Of a DNA stretch of 20,367 bases, positions 14,125 through 20,367 are shown in pieces. The notes beneath the pieces were generated by a model. That model saw only the letters and a program-made list of their open reading frames with translations, did not search any database and was not told the DNA's origin. Location of the stretch: IMG/VR virus record IMGVR_UViG_3300024264_000200, positions 1 through 20,367 of that record; one strand, 5' to 3'. The position numbers and the translations under genes were made by a program. Positions within the stretch are counted from its first letter, which is position 1; every line of letters starts with the position of its first letter. This stretch comes from a virus.

Positions 14125-14161
14125 ATATAATTTTTTATTGAAATTATGTGATTGAATTCGT
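14125..14161 (-). promoter_or_regulatory. AT-rich leader repeat C
   Basis: On the minus strand this reads GAATTCAATCACATAATTTC and then AATAAAAAATTATATA. It is the closest partner of repeats A and B. Here a -10-like TATATA follows a 17-base spacer from ATCACA, so a sigma70-like reading is possible. It lies upstream of the plus-strand terminator-like hairpin and about 110 bases before the 27-residue gene. Confidence 0.5.
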
Positions 14162-14189
14162 AAGTTTCAACCACATAACTCAAACGGTA

Positions 14190-14465
14190 TTTGCAAACCC
14201 TGTTTTAATCCTTCAAGAGAATGTCCCGTTAAAGTTTTTGGCCTTAGTCCTTAGACTGCTGTCGCGTGGCTATATTAAACTTTGAAACAACGCCGCAACC
14301 GCTAGAGGTTGCGCCGCTCTTGAAACCTAGGACGCAACTACCACAGTTGGCCCCCAGAATTCAGACACTTCAAAACCTCCGAGAAGTGCGGCCCTAATTT
14401 TATGCTCTTGGTCTAAATCCTTAATAACGTGTTGAGCGTCTTAAGTTATGGTCCGACCCGTAGTA
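14190..14465. ncRNA. Candidate structured RNA or packaging-site segment, GC-richer than surroundings
   Basis: This segment is visibly GC-richer than its flanks and broken by stops in all frames. Many short stems occur in series: AAAGTTT/AAACTTT enclosing AGTC/GACT (about 14234-14284), GCAACC/GGTTGC (14293-14310), CAACT/AGTTG (about 14335-14350), CACTTC/GAAGTG (about 14368-14390), and CTTAA-ACG/CGT-TTAAG (about 14420-14446). No tRNA T-loop or other signature I know is present. Strand is undetermined. Stems of this length can arise by chance, so an RNA gene is only a possibility. Confidence 0.3.
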
Positions 14466-14750
14466 ATTCTTTTTACAATTATATGAGTACATTATTATTT
14501 GGGGGCTGTCTACAATAAAATGCATATTATTTTATTATATTTGATATTAGTTCTTTTTGTGACATAATTACAACAGTATTGATACATAAGGATTTGAGCC
14601 TTTTATATACTATGATTAGGAAATCCCTCTCGCGCTCTCTCTGGTCATTCTATGAGCTTTTAGAGTATATAATCATTTTAGTATTTTTGCCGCTCTCCAT
14701 TTGTTATTTTGGCTTTTATATAGGGGGCTTGTAATTTATATATATACTAT

Positions 14751-14771
14751 TCCCCTAGAGAGAAGCATTAA
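14751..14771 (-). promoter_or_regulatory. Promoter-like repeat P2 (T7-like promoter form)
   Basis: On the minus strand this reads TTAATGCTTCTCTCTAGGGG, identical to P1 over TTAATGCTTCTCT and again at TAG. A CTAGGGG core in place of CTATAGGG keeps a G-run start as in T7-family promoters. It would drive leftward transcription into the early region. Because it is followed by A/T-rich DNA, a transcript starting GGGG could pair with a CCCCC about 28 bases later. Confidence 0.55.
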
Positions 14772-14968
14772 GTAAGATTGTAGAGATTGGCAAAAGAGAT
14801 ATAGCCCACGAATTAATGTATTATTCTCTGAATAATTCGATATATTATAGAAATAATGTTAAATATAAAAGAATTGAAGGCAAAGAAGGCTAAGGGGGAA
14901 ATGAAATGAAAGAATAATAAGATGCCCCCTCACAATTTTGTACCATTTTTTTATAAACGCTGCTTATA

Positions 14969-14988
14969 TCCTCAGAGAGAAGCACTAA
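14969..14988 (-). promoter_or_regulatory. Promoter-like repeat P3 (T7-like promoter form)
   Basis: On the minus strand this reads TTAGTGCTTCTCTCTGAGGA. It is the most diverged of the three copies, with changes at the fourth base and around the start site. It lies about 85 bases after the last late gene, pointing at the early region. Two leftward copies near the presumed genome end recall the end-proximal promoters of T7-like phages. Confidence 0.5.
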
Positions 14989-15008
14989 TTCATAAATATA
15001 CAAGTATA

Positions 15009-15056
15009 CCTAGAAAGTCCATATCGCTCTCAGTGAGCATTACAGAGCTTTCTAGG
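15009..15056. other. Inverted repeat downstream of the last late gene
   Basis: A perfect 9-bp stem, CCTAGAAAG (15009-15017) with CTTTCTAGG (15048-15056), encloses a smaller GCTC/GAGC hairpin (15026-15038). It lies 16 bases after the stop of the 55-residue gene in the direction of transcription. No T-run follows, so it is not a standard intrinsic terminator. It may be an RNA-processing site, a 3'-end stabiliser or a terminator for a phage polymerase. Confidence 0.45.
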
Positions 15057-15071
15057 CTATGTCTACAGACC

Positions 15072-15239
15072 TTAGTAAGACTTCTTCTTCTTACGCTTAG
15101 GGTTCTGTGATTTCTTTAGTGCTTTCTGTGTTGGAGCACCCTTTGTTCCTGGTTTTCTCATCTTCTCGCCACTTCCTTTTGCAATGCGTTTACGTTTAGC
15201 GTGGATGTTATCCCACAATCCTTTTTTCTTAGCTGCCAT
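15072..15239 (-). CDS. 55-residue Lys-rich phage protein
   Basis: This short frame encodes MAAKKKGLWDNIHAKRKRI, with RKPGTKGAPT in the middle and a final RKKKKSY. About a third of residues are Lys or Arg. I recall very similar small proteins beside lysis and packaging genes of marine phages, where they remain of unknown function. It starts three bases after the stop of another basic protein that shares a KPGT-x-KG motif. Very basic composition suggests nucleic-acid or membrane-surface binding; this is inference. Confidence 0.85.
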   Translation of the reverse strand: MAAKKKGLWDNIHAKRKRIAKGSGEKMRKPGTKGAPTQKALKKSQNPKRKKKKSY

Positions 15240-15241
15240 AA

Positions 15242-15502
15242 CTACTTCCTTGATTTAGAACCGCTGCACTTCCAACGTTTACGTGATAAGTTATTGGGTG
15301 TGTTAGGGTCGTTCTGTTTAGATTTAGGTAATCCCCTCTTTATACCAAGGCTTCGTGCGCAGTAAGAGTCACCTTTACTTGTACCTGGCTTAACCCTGGG
15401 GCCACCGCCCTTGGCTTTACCAGCCTGGCCGTAACTAACCTTCTTACCAGAAGCAGTTATCTTGACCTTAGCTTTTCCCTTACGGGGTTTCTTAGTTGCC
15501 AT
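15242..15502 (-). CDS. 86-residue Gly/Lys-rich phage protein
   Basis: The start is taken at MATKKPRKGKAKVKI (15502) because the 11-residue extension upstream lies wholly in the holin gene and related proteins begin at this Met. AAGGG is ten bases upstream. The protein is very basic, with SYGQAGKAKGGGPRVKPGT around residues 24-42, then DSYCARS and a final KRWKCSGSKSRK. The conserved style (two Cys, Gly-Lys-rich core) occurs in marine phage proteins of unknown function. It overlaps the holin by 11 bases. Confidence 0.82.
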   Translation of the reverse strand: MATKKPRKGKAKVKITASGKKVSYGQAGKAKGGGPRVKPGTSKGDSYCARSLGIKRGLPKSKQNDPNTPNNLSRKRWKCSGSKSRK

Positions 15503-15971
15503 CTCTTTGTTTCCCTTTTCTAATAGTGCCTCCATCAGGAGTCATGTCGTTACGTGATGCACCCTGTACTTTCTCATAGGTTCTAAGTGTCCCTAGTCCT
15601 AACATACCAAGTAGTACAGGCATTAATGTTCCTAAGTCAAACTCAGGTAGACCTGATAGGTCTAGTTCTGTTCCTGTGAACTCTGCTATATAGAATGCAA
15701 TAGATTGTATAACTCTAGAGACTACAAAGGTCCAGGCTAATGCTATACCACATACCCATCCTACAAACGGTCTCCAGCCTGATACAAATAATCTACCACT
15801 CTTAGCTTCTTCTTTATTAACAGCAAGCTGTGCTAAGTCGGCTTCTCTAGCTAACTTAGTTATACGGAACTTCATTGCTGCTTTTTCTTCATCAGAAGTG
15901 TGCAGGTCATCTATTATACCAAACACTCCTCCTACTACATCACCTATGATGCCTGTTGTAAATATACCCAT
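15492..15971 (-). CDS. Holin of the 3TM family
   Basis: This 159-residue membrane protein would open the inner membrane so the endolysin reaches the wall. The N-terminus (3-20) is Gly/Ile/Val-rich and hydrophobic. A charged helix follows (28-58), then SGWRPFVGWVCGIALAW (64-80), the sequence style of 3TM-type holins. A second membrane pair covers roughly 67-95 and 113-129. The C-terminus is polar. The ATG overlaps the endolysin stop by one base (TAATG). Adjacent endolysin and holin form a lysis cassette. Confidence 0.87.
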   Translation of the reverse strand: MGIFTTGIIGDVVGGVFGIIDDLHTSDEEKAAMKFRITKLAREADLAQLAVNKEEAKSGRLFVSGWRPFVGWVCGIALAWTFVVSRVIQSIAFYIAEFTGTELDLSGLPEFDLGTLMPVLLGMLGLGTLRTYEKVQGASRNDMTPDGGTIRKGKQRDGN

Positions 15972-16579
15972 TACATCTCCTTCAATGCTGTGTAGAACTT
16001 AGTAGCATACCCAGCTATCATAGGACCATTCTTTCCTACGTCACCGTTTATAATACCTCTAGCCTTAGTCCACTCAGAGTACGTAGGGTTCTCGTAGGGT
16101 AACATATCAGCTAGGCTTTTATTCCTATAGCTCCCTGTCTTCATACCCCATATCATAGCGCGTACTGATACTTCTAAGTCTAGCATAAGGTCTGGGTACG
16201 TTACCAGGTCTAACCCTAGTGCATGTCCTGTACTTGCATAGTTACTTAGATGTGTTAGCTGTACTAACCCTCGGCCATAATAGCTCTTACCGTTACTCTG
16301 TGGTAACGCATAGTCTACGCTTATTACACCCTTCTCATATAACCTAGCTACTGCCTTACGGCTACCAGCGTCGGTCTTACAGAACCCTTCTCGTACAGGT
16401 TCCATGCGTCCACCTGTCTCATGGTAAGCTGTAGCCAGTACATAGGCTATCTGTTCCATTGTAAGGTCGGACTCTAAACAAGAATTTATAAGACACTCAA
16501 AGCCTACTACCTGTGCAGCAGTTAGCTTACTGTCTTTCATAAAGGGACGTACAGAATCAAAGAATGCTGCTATGTCCAT
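15971..16579 (-). CDS. Endolysin, GH19 chitinase/lysozyme-like
   Basis: This 202-residue enzyme would cut peptidoglycan glycan strands at lysis. Residues 43-66 read QIAYVLATAYHETGGRMEPV with the catalytic-type Glu54 in HETGG. SYYGRGLVQLTHLSNY is near 99-114. Both are core motifs of GH19-like phage lysins. There is no signal peptide or separate wall-binding domain, so export probably depends on the holin. The start overlaps the previous stop as TAATG and the ribosome site is weak, consistent with coupling. Confidence 0.93.
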   Translation of the reverse strand: MDIAAFFDSVRPFMKDSKLTAAQVVGFECLINSCLESDLTMEQIAYVLATAYHETGGRMEPVREGFCKTDAGSRKAVARLYEKGVISVDYALPQSNGKSYYGRGLVQLTHLSNYASTGHALGLDLVTYPDLMLDLEVSVRAMIWGMKTGSYRNKSLADMLPYENPTYSEWTKARGIINGDVGKNGPMIAGYATKFYTALKEM

Positions 16580-16956
16580 TAGCTTAACAACTTCTTTATC
16601 TCAGACTCAACACGTTTTATCTCAGCCCTCTTAGACTTTACTCTTTGTCTTAGTTCACTTTTCAATAGCTCTGCATTAAGAGCTTTACGGTCTTGCATTG
16701 CTTTTACTTTAACTTTCATTTCTACTTGCTGCTCTTCCATACGCTCTATAGCATACAGCCTAGCTACCTCTAGCGTTTCTAGTACTTTCTTTAGATTATC
16801 TTCTGAACCCATGATACGTCCTATGGCGCGTACAGCACCTCTACGTAGTTCCTGAGTTGAGCCTGAGTTATCCTGAGGCCAGGGTAGTTTATTAGAATTA
16901 GTACCAACTACTCTTACAGTTGGCTTAGTCTGGGTCGGTTTGTCTTTCTTAGACAT
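16579..16956 (-). CDS. Basic coiled-coil protein between terminase and endolysin
   Basis: This is a 125-residue protein. The first 30 residues are disordered and Thr/Pro/Lys-rich. A C-terminal helix (about 60-124) is strongly charged, with heptad-like repeats and KSKRAEIKRVESEIKKLLS at the end. There is no membrane segment, so it is not an inner-membrane spanin despite its place in the lysis block. AGGGAG lies upstream of the ATG. Function unknown. Confidence 0.8.
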   Translation of the reverse strand: MSKKDKPTQTKPTVRVVGTNSNKLPWPQDNSGSTQELRRGAVRAIGRIMGSEDNLKKVLETLEVARLYAIERMEEQQVEMKVKVKAMQDRKALNAELLKSELRQRVKSKRAEIKRVESEIKKLLS

Positions 16957-16966
16957 TGGGTTCTCC

Positions 16967-18784
16967 CTAGTATCGTTGTTTTAAATTATTAAGTACATTC
17001 GGACTTAAAGTATTCAAGCCGAACATTGAGTTATAGTTATTAATAGGTCTACCGTTTCCTAACGGGTCTTCCATCATAGTCCTATATCGTTGTGCTTCTG
17101 CTGCCACTTGCGCTTGCAAATCATCTACAGCTAGTAAGTCTATCCAATTACCTACGCTACCAGCTACTGCATCAAGTCTATCGTCATGTGACAGACTACC
17201 TCGGTCCCTGGTTACTTTAGCAAGCTGGTGAAAGAAACTATACGAAGCTCGGTTTACAGCAGAGTACTTCTGCACAGAAGCCCAGTCATCCTGGATAAGG
17301 TCTAGCTCTACAACCAATCTACCTGAACCTATAACAGGCTCTAGCTTATCAATTATACGTAGTTCCTTCTGCCCTGTTTCCCAGGGGTCATCTATCTCTA
17401 CGCCAGCATTTACTTCCTTCATAGCCTTGTATAAAGTCGGCTCCCATACTTTTTGCAAAGCACCATTACCGTAGTTACGTTCTATGGATATCTTATTAGG
17501 TTTCCATTTAACAGCTACTCTAGTTAGTTCTTCTAAGTCAGAAGCTTCTAGTCCTCCAGGTACACCGCCTACAGCTACCAGGTAAACCTTATTACCTAAG
17601 AACCTAGTTACAGCATAGCCTGTCTCATCTCCGTTCTGTCCACCACCAGCAGGGTCAACATACATATGCGTACCTGTGAACTCCCCGTACTCAGTACCAA
17701 AGTCAGAGCACATATACATAGGGTCTCTAATAGGATAGTCACTTGGAGTCGGTACTCTGTTATGTATAGACGGTTGGTGGTTAAGAAGTATAGGACTTCT
17801 ACCTTTATTTATATTCATAAAGATTAATTTATTTAGTTTCAAGGGATACCTAGCTTCGTCTGCAAGTCTAGTATCTAGCATATGCTGCAGCTGGAAGTAA
17901 GCAGCTCCCTGGTCAATCTCTTTCTTAACTAGGATATCTTCTCCTAGTATAACACTATCTGTTGGCTTACCTCTGTTACCGAGTAGACCAGCACCTGTTG
18001 CCAGTGACGGGTCTTTCTTAACTGCCTCTGATATCATAGGAGCTAAGTGTTCTCCGTAGTTATCTAATTCTCTTTCTGTAGGATATCTACCAGGCCATAT
18101 ACGTATATCAAAGCCACGTCCAGGTAAAGCATTATATATACTGTCTACACTCTGTGGCGTACCTAGATATATAATATCTCCCTGTGAACATATAGAAGTA
18201 AAGTCCCTAGTTAAGTTCGTAAGCTTTATCCTAGCATCTGCAGTCAAAGCATTCTTAGCACTCTCGATATCATCTGCAATAAGTACGTCAGCACGTTTAC
18301 CTTGCAGGTTAGATGTAATACCCACACACGCTACACTAGGAGACTTCTCAGGTCCCTTTAGTACATAGTGTATATCATATGCAGTAACAGATGCTCGGTC
18401 TCCTGCAGACTTATCTGGCAGCATACAGGACAGCTCTTCCATACCATTTAGTATCTGGATAATCCAATTACTAATCTCCTTAGCCATTGTATCACCAGCA
18501 GATATAATAAGTATCCTAGCTGTCGGGTTATGTATTAGTCTCCATACAGCATACGCAGCAGTAGCCGTGGTCTTAGCCTGGCCACGCTGCGCCTGTATCA
18601 TTCTATATAACGGACCGTACTGTAAGTAGTTCGCCATATCTAATTGATTATTAGTACAGTTAAATCCCATAAGGTTAACCATTACGTCATATAAGAAGTC
18701 TTGAAAGTTAGGGTAAGCCTCCTGAATAATAAGCAGCTCTTTAATACGGTCTGCTTTATTCATTTCCCTAGCATCACGCCCCAT
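16967..18784 (-). CDS. terL: Terminase large subunit, T7 gp19-like
   Basis: This 605-residue DNA-packaging motor has ATPase and nuclease domains. Walker A is QAQRGQAKT (64-72), Walker B is DVLIADDIE (166-174), and the coupling motif is YLGTPQS (206-212). The nuclease domain shows MYVDPAGGG (D377), ISIERN (E435) and HDDRLD (D534, D535, D538). The length is close to T7 gp19 (about 586). The ATG is two bases after the small-subunit stop (TAAGATG), so translation is probably coupled; Met8 is an alternative. T7-type terminases cut concatemers and leave terminal repeats, which bears on the non-coding region at 14184-15071. Confidence 0.97.
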   Translation of the reverse strand: MGRDAREMNKADRIKELLIIQEAYPNFQDFLYDVMVNLMGFNCTNNQLDMANYLQYGPLYRMIQAQRGQAKTTATAAYAVWRLIHNPTARILIISAGDTMAKEISNWIIQILNGMEELSCMLPDKSAGDRASVTAYDIHYVLKGPEKSPSVACVGITSNLQGKRADVLIADDIESAKNALTADARIKLTNLTRDFTSICSQGDIIYLGTPQSVDSIYNALPGRGFDIRIWPGRYPTERELDNYGEHLAPMISEAVKKDPSLATGAGLLGNRGKPTDSVILGEDILVKKEIDQGAAYFQLQHMLDTRLADEARYPLKLNKLIFMNINKGRSPILLNHQPSIHNRVPTPSDYPIRDPMYMCSDFGTEYGEFTGTHMYVDPAGGGQNGDETGYAVTRFLGNKVYLVAVGGVPGGLEASDLEELTRVAVKWKPNKISIERNYGNGALQKVWEPTLYKAMKEVNAGVEIDDPWETGQKELRIIDKLEPVIGSGRLVVELDLIQDDWASVQKYSAVNRASYSFFHQLAKVTRDRGSLSHDDRLDAVAGSVGNWIDLLAVDDLQAQVAAEAQRYRTMMEDPLGNGRPINNYNSMFGLNTLSPNVLNNLKQRY

Positions 18785-18785
18785 C

Positions 18786-19136
18786 TTATTGAGTACCTGT
18801 CAAAGGTAAAGATGTTACGTTAGAAAAGTCTGGTCTATTAGCTTTCTTATTTCTTAGTCTTTGTTCAAGTTCACTTAACTCATCTATCTGTTCAGAATCA
18901 TAACTTATGTTATTATCTTTTAAGAACTTAGCTATAGCAGATAACATAGCGGGACTAGGTTCTATACTTAAGTATTCTAGTTCACTCATTATCTCTGAGT
19001 TAAATTCATCTGAGTTAAATGCTTCTTGAGCTTTATCTAGTTTATCTAAGTAACCCTGTAACACTCTAGTAAATATTGTTGTAAGTGTTGAATGTAAGTT
19101 ACCAAGATTCTTTTCTGTTGCAGCTCCTTTTGCCAT
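18786..19136 (-). CDS. terS: Terminase small subunit, T7 gp18-like
   Basis: This 116-residue protein recognises concatemeric DNA and presents it to the large subunit. It is helical, with a coiled-coil start (11-40) and the segment PSPAMLSAIAKFLKDNNISY (around 60-79), typical of phage terminase small subunits of this type. A Leu/Glu-rich helix and a short polar tail follow. AAGGAG lies six bases before the ATG. Position directly before the large subunit supports the call. Confidence 0.87.
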   Translation of the reverse strand: MAKGAATEKNLGNLHSTLTTIFTRVLQGYLDKLDKAQEAFNSDEFNSEIMSELEYLSIEPSPAMLSAIAKFLKDNNISYDSEQIDELSELEQRLRNKKANRPDFSNVTSLPLTGTQ

Positions 19137-19146
19137 TATAATCTCC

Positions 19147-19389
19147 TTATAAAAATGTTTTAGTTAGTAACCAGCCAAGAGCAGTGAATAGAATAGGTGT
19201 TACTGTTACCGTAGTTGTATATACTACAGCCCTAGCATAACTAGCTTTTTCTAATACCTTGATTCTATTTGAATGATTGTTTAACCTTTCTTCTACTGCT
19301 GTAAATTTATTAAGAACAGTTTTTAAGTCAGCACTCATAGAACCAAGAAGCATATATAATTGAGTATCCTCTTCAGGTAAGTTAGGCAC
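19147..19389 (-). CDS. Tail-anchored coiled-coil membrane protein, holin-associated candidate
   Basis: This 80-residue protein starts at GTG (19389), with AAAGGAGG five bases upstream. Residues 15-50 form a coiled coil, and 52-77 are a single membrane segment (AVVYTTTVTVTPILFTALGW) near the C-terminus. T7 keeps its holin gene 17.5 at this exact spot, between tail fibre and small terminase. The shape also resembles XhlA-type lysis helpers. Because a 3TM holin is encoded nearby, this may be a second holin or an accessory. Confidence 0.7.
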   Translation of the reverse strand: MPNLPEEDTQLYMLLGSMSADLKTVLNKFTAVEERLNNHSNRIKVLEKASYARAVVYTTTVTVTPILFTALGWLLTKTFL

Positions 19390-19408
19390 GATAGCCTCCT
19401 TTAGTAAT

Positions 19409-19426
19409 AGGGGGCCGAAGCCCCCT
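19409..19426 (-). terminator. GC-rich UUCG-loop hairpin after the tail-fibre gene
   Basis: On the minus strand AGGGGGC-TTCG-GCCCCCT forms seven pairs around a C(UUCG)G tetraloop, one of the most stable RNA hairpins. It begins four bases after the tail-fibre stop and is followed by TATTACT rather than a T-run. The next gene's ribosome site is close behind. It may be a partial terminator or an mRNA processing or stability element that separates tail-fibre from packaging expression. Confidence 0.6.
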
Positions 19427-19429
19427 GGT

Positions 19430-20367
19430 TTAATTTTCTAAATTAGCCATTCGTAACTCTAGGTCATCAATCTTAGCTAATGCTTCTTGTAGTGCAGATG
19501 TAAGTAAAGGTACAAGTTTAGACTGGTCAATGCCTTGATAGTCTGGAACCTCTACACCATCCTTGTTAGTTTTAGTAGCATCCTTTTCTCCACTAACAGC
19601 TTCTGGTACTACCTCTTGAGCTTCATGTGCTAAGAAACCATCTACTCTAGTACCGTCTTCTTTCCACTCAAAGTTAACAGGCTTCAATGCTTTTACTCTG
19701 TCAATACTTCCTTGCATAGGCTGTATATCAGTCTTGAGCCTATAGTCTGAACTAGTTACATAACTTACTGAAAATGCACTAACATCTATTCTACCTATCT
19801 CACCATAAGGATTTTCAAATCCTATATGGGTCTGAGTAGTGTTAACATTACCTACAGTTTGTAAAGCACGAGAAGGTCCTACAACAGTAGATTCTATAAA
19901 GCCACTACCTGCTGCACTAGCACCACCAACGTTTAATGCATTACCTACGTCTAGATTAGCAGGAATATTTATACCTGTACCGCTTGTAATTAGATTAGTC
20001 GTTGCGCCATTTGCAGTTAATACTTTAACTTCACCTGTATTCGTTTGTAATCTTAAATCACCACCACCTCCACAATATACAGACCTAGATGAAGTACCTA
20101 GATATACATTGCCTTCGACATGGAGCTTATCTGCACAAGTTGTAGTACCTATACCAACGTTTCCGCCCTGTGGGTTTAGCGCTAGCGCGTAAGTTGCTAA
20201 ACCTAAGTTTGCTACAAAGCCTGATTGTATATAGCTTTTAAATCCAGTAGTATTTAATGTACCAAATAACATACCATTACCGCCACTACCTTCAACACAT
20301 AGGTTAGAGTTAGCTTCAGTTACAGTTGAGTTAGATGAACCTAGTATTGCCATTTTAGCAACGGGTG
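19430..20367 (-). CDS. Tail-fibre C-terminal region with S74 self-cleaving chaperone domain (5' end outside window)
   Basis: The frame is open to the window edge. The Met at 20353 has no ribosome site and the codons before it (PVAK) are in frame, so the gene very likely starts outside. From that Met, residues 1-195 are Gly/Asn/Thr-rich fibre sequence with a GNVGIGTT motif (64-71). SSDYRLK (201-207) marks the S74 intramolecular chaperone; auto-cleavage is expected before Ser202, releasing about 106 residues after trimer folding. The end (279-307) is a coiled coil. The product forms the receptor-binding fibre. Confidence 0.92.
   Translation of the reverse strand, partial: PVAKMAILGSSNSTVTEANSNLCVEGSGGNGMLFGTLNTTGFKSYIQSGFVANLGLATYALALNPQGGNVGIGTTTCADKLHVEGNVYLGTSSRSVYCGGGGDLRLQTNTGEVKVLTANGATTNLITSGTGINIPANLDVGNALNVGGASAAGSGFIESTVVGPSRALQTVGNVNTTQTHIGFENPYGEIGRIDVSAFSVSYVTSSDYRLKTDIQPMQGSIDRVKALKPVNFEWKEDGTRVDGFLAHEAQEVVPEAVSGEKDATKTNKDGVEVPDYQGIDQSKLVPLLTSALQEALAKIDDLELRMANLEN

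Larger units (their letters stand above)
14184..15071. other. Long non-coding region between late and early genes, candidate genome-end region
   Basis: This stretch of about 890 bases has no convincing gene on either strand. Contents are listed separately: promoter-like repeats P2 and P3, a multi-hairpin GC-richer segment (14190-14465) and a 9-bp inverted repeat (15009-15056). Other inverted repeats include AGGGGG/CCCCCT (14893-14898 with 14925-14930). A weak sigma70-like minus-strand box, TATAAT at 14534-14539, has GTCACA 18 bases upstream. The remainder is AT-rich. In T7-like phages the segment between packaging/lysis genes and early genes holds the terminal repeat; that would fit here, but no duplicated copy is visible. 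Confidence 0.6.

Noticed and set aside
14001-14183. 60-codon minus-strand frame
   Set aside because: It starts at TTG without a ribosome site and runs through repeat C, an A-tract and the GC-rich hairpin; the protein is low-complexity Lys-rich at that point.
14534-14563. Host sigma70 promoter (TATAAT with GTCACA at 18 bases)
   Set aside because: The -10 is perfect but the DNA is very AT-rich and the -35 matches only four of six; kept as a remark in the region entry rather than as a separate feature.
14922-15110. 62-codon plus-strand frame
   Set aside because: It has no ribosome site, covers promoter-like repeat P3 and the 15009-15056 inverted repeat, and overlaps the well-supported 55-residue gene on the other strand.
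15503-15535. Eleven-residue extension of the 86-residue basic protein
   Set aside because: It lies entirely within the holin gene and has no better ribosome site than the MATKK start.
1-20367. CRISPR arrays, insertion sequences, integrase or attachment sites
   Set aside because: No regular direct repeats, transposase or integrase genes, or terminal inverted repeats bounding a coding unit were seen.

Overview
The window is part of a double-stranded DNA phage genome, most likely a short-tailed phage with a T7-like packaging module. Every supported gene lies on the minus strand and genes are tightly packed, with ATGA and TAATG overlaps. The sequence is AT-rich. Hallmarks are a family A DNA polymerase, a TOPRIM primase, a DnaB/RecA-type helicase, an aerobic ribonucleotide reductase, both terminase subunits, an endolysin with a holin, and a tail-fibre C-terminus. 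No host gene is present, so the host cannot be named. The gene set and lysine-rich end proteins resemble marine bacteriophages (inference).

Read in the direction of transcription (high to low coordinates), the layout is as follows. (1) 20367-15072 is the late end: tail fibre ending in an S74 self-cleaving chaperone, a tail-anchored membrane protein, terminase small and large subunits, a coiled-coil protein, a GH19-like endolysin, a 3TM-type holin and two small Lys-rich proteins. (2) 15071-14015 is a long stretch without a convincing gene. It holds two copies of a promoter-like repeat, several inverted repeats, a GC-richer multi-hairpin segment and a plus-strand terminator-like hairpin. It sits where T7-like phages keep their genome ends and first promoters. 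(3) 14014-10039 is a run of small, mostly unrecognised genes typical of an early region. Five are under 60 codons: 44 and 49 residues, two short membrane peptides, and an 83-residue gene whose start is corrected here. A bistable inverted repeat lies at 12105-12214. (4) 10042-795 is the nucleotide and replication block: primase, NrdA carrying an internal glutaredoxin domain, NrdB, a dNMP kinase, helicase, a metallophosphoesterase, a small protein and DNA polymerase. (5) 730-1 is the 5' part of an unrecognised gene with its own promoter-like repeat.

The replication block is coherent. NrdAB and the kinase supply dNTPs, and the primase, helicase and polymerase copy the DNA. Primase and helicase are separate genes rather than fused as in T7 gp4. 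Two repeat families are the main non-coding signal. One (780s, 14.76 kb, 14.98 kb) resembles single-subunit RNA polymerase promoters. The other is an AT-rich motif just upstream of nrdB, nrdA and early genes. No RNA polymerase gene is inside the window, so the reading of the first family is inference.
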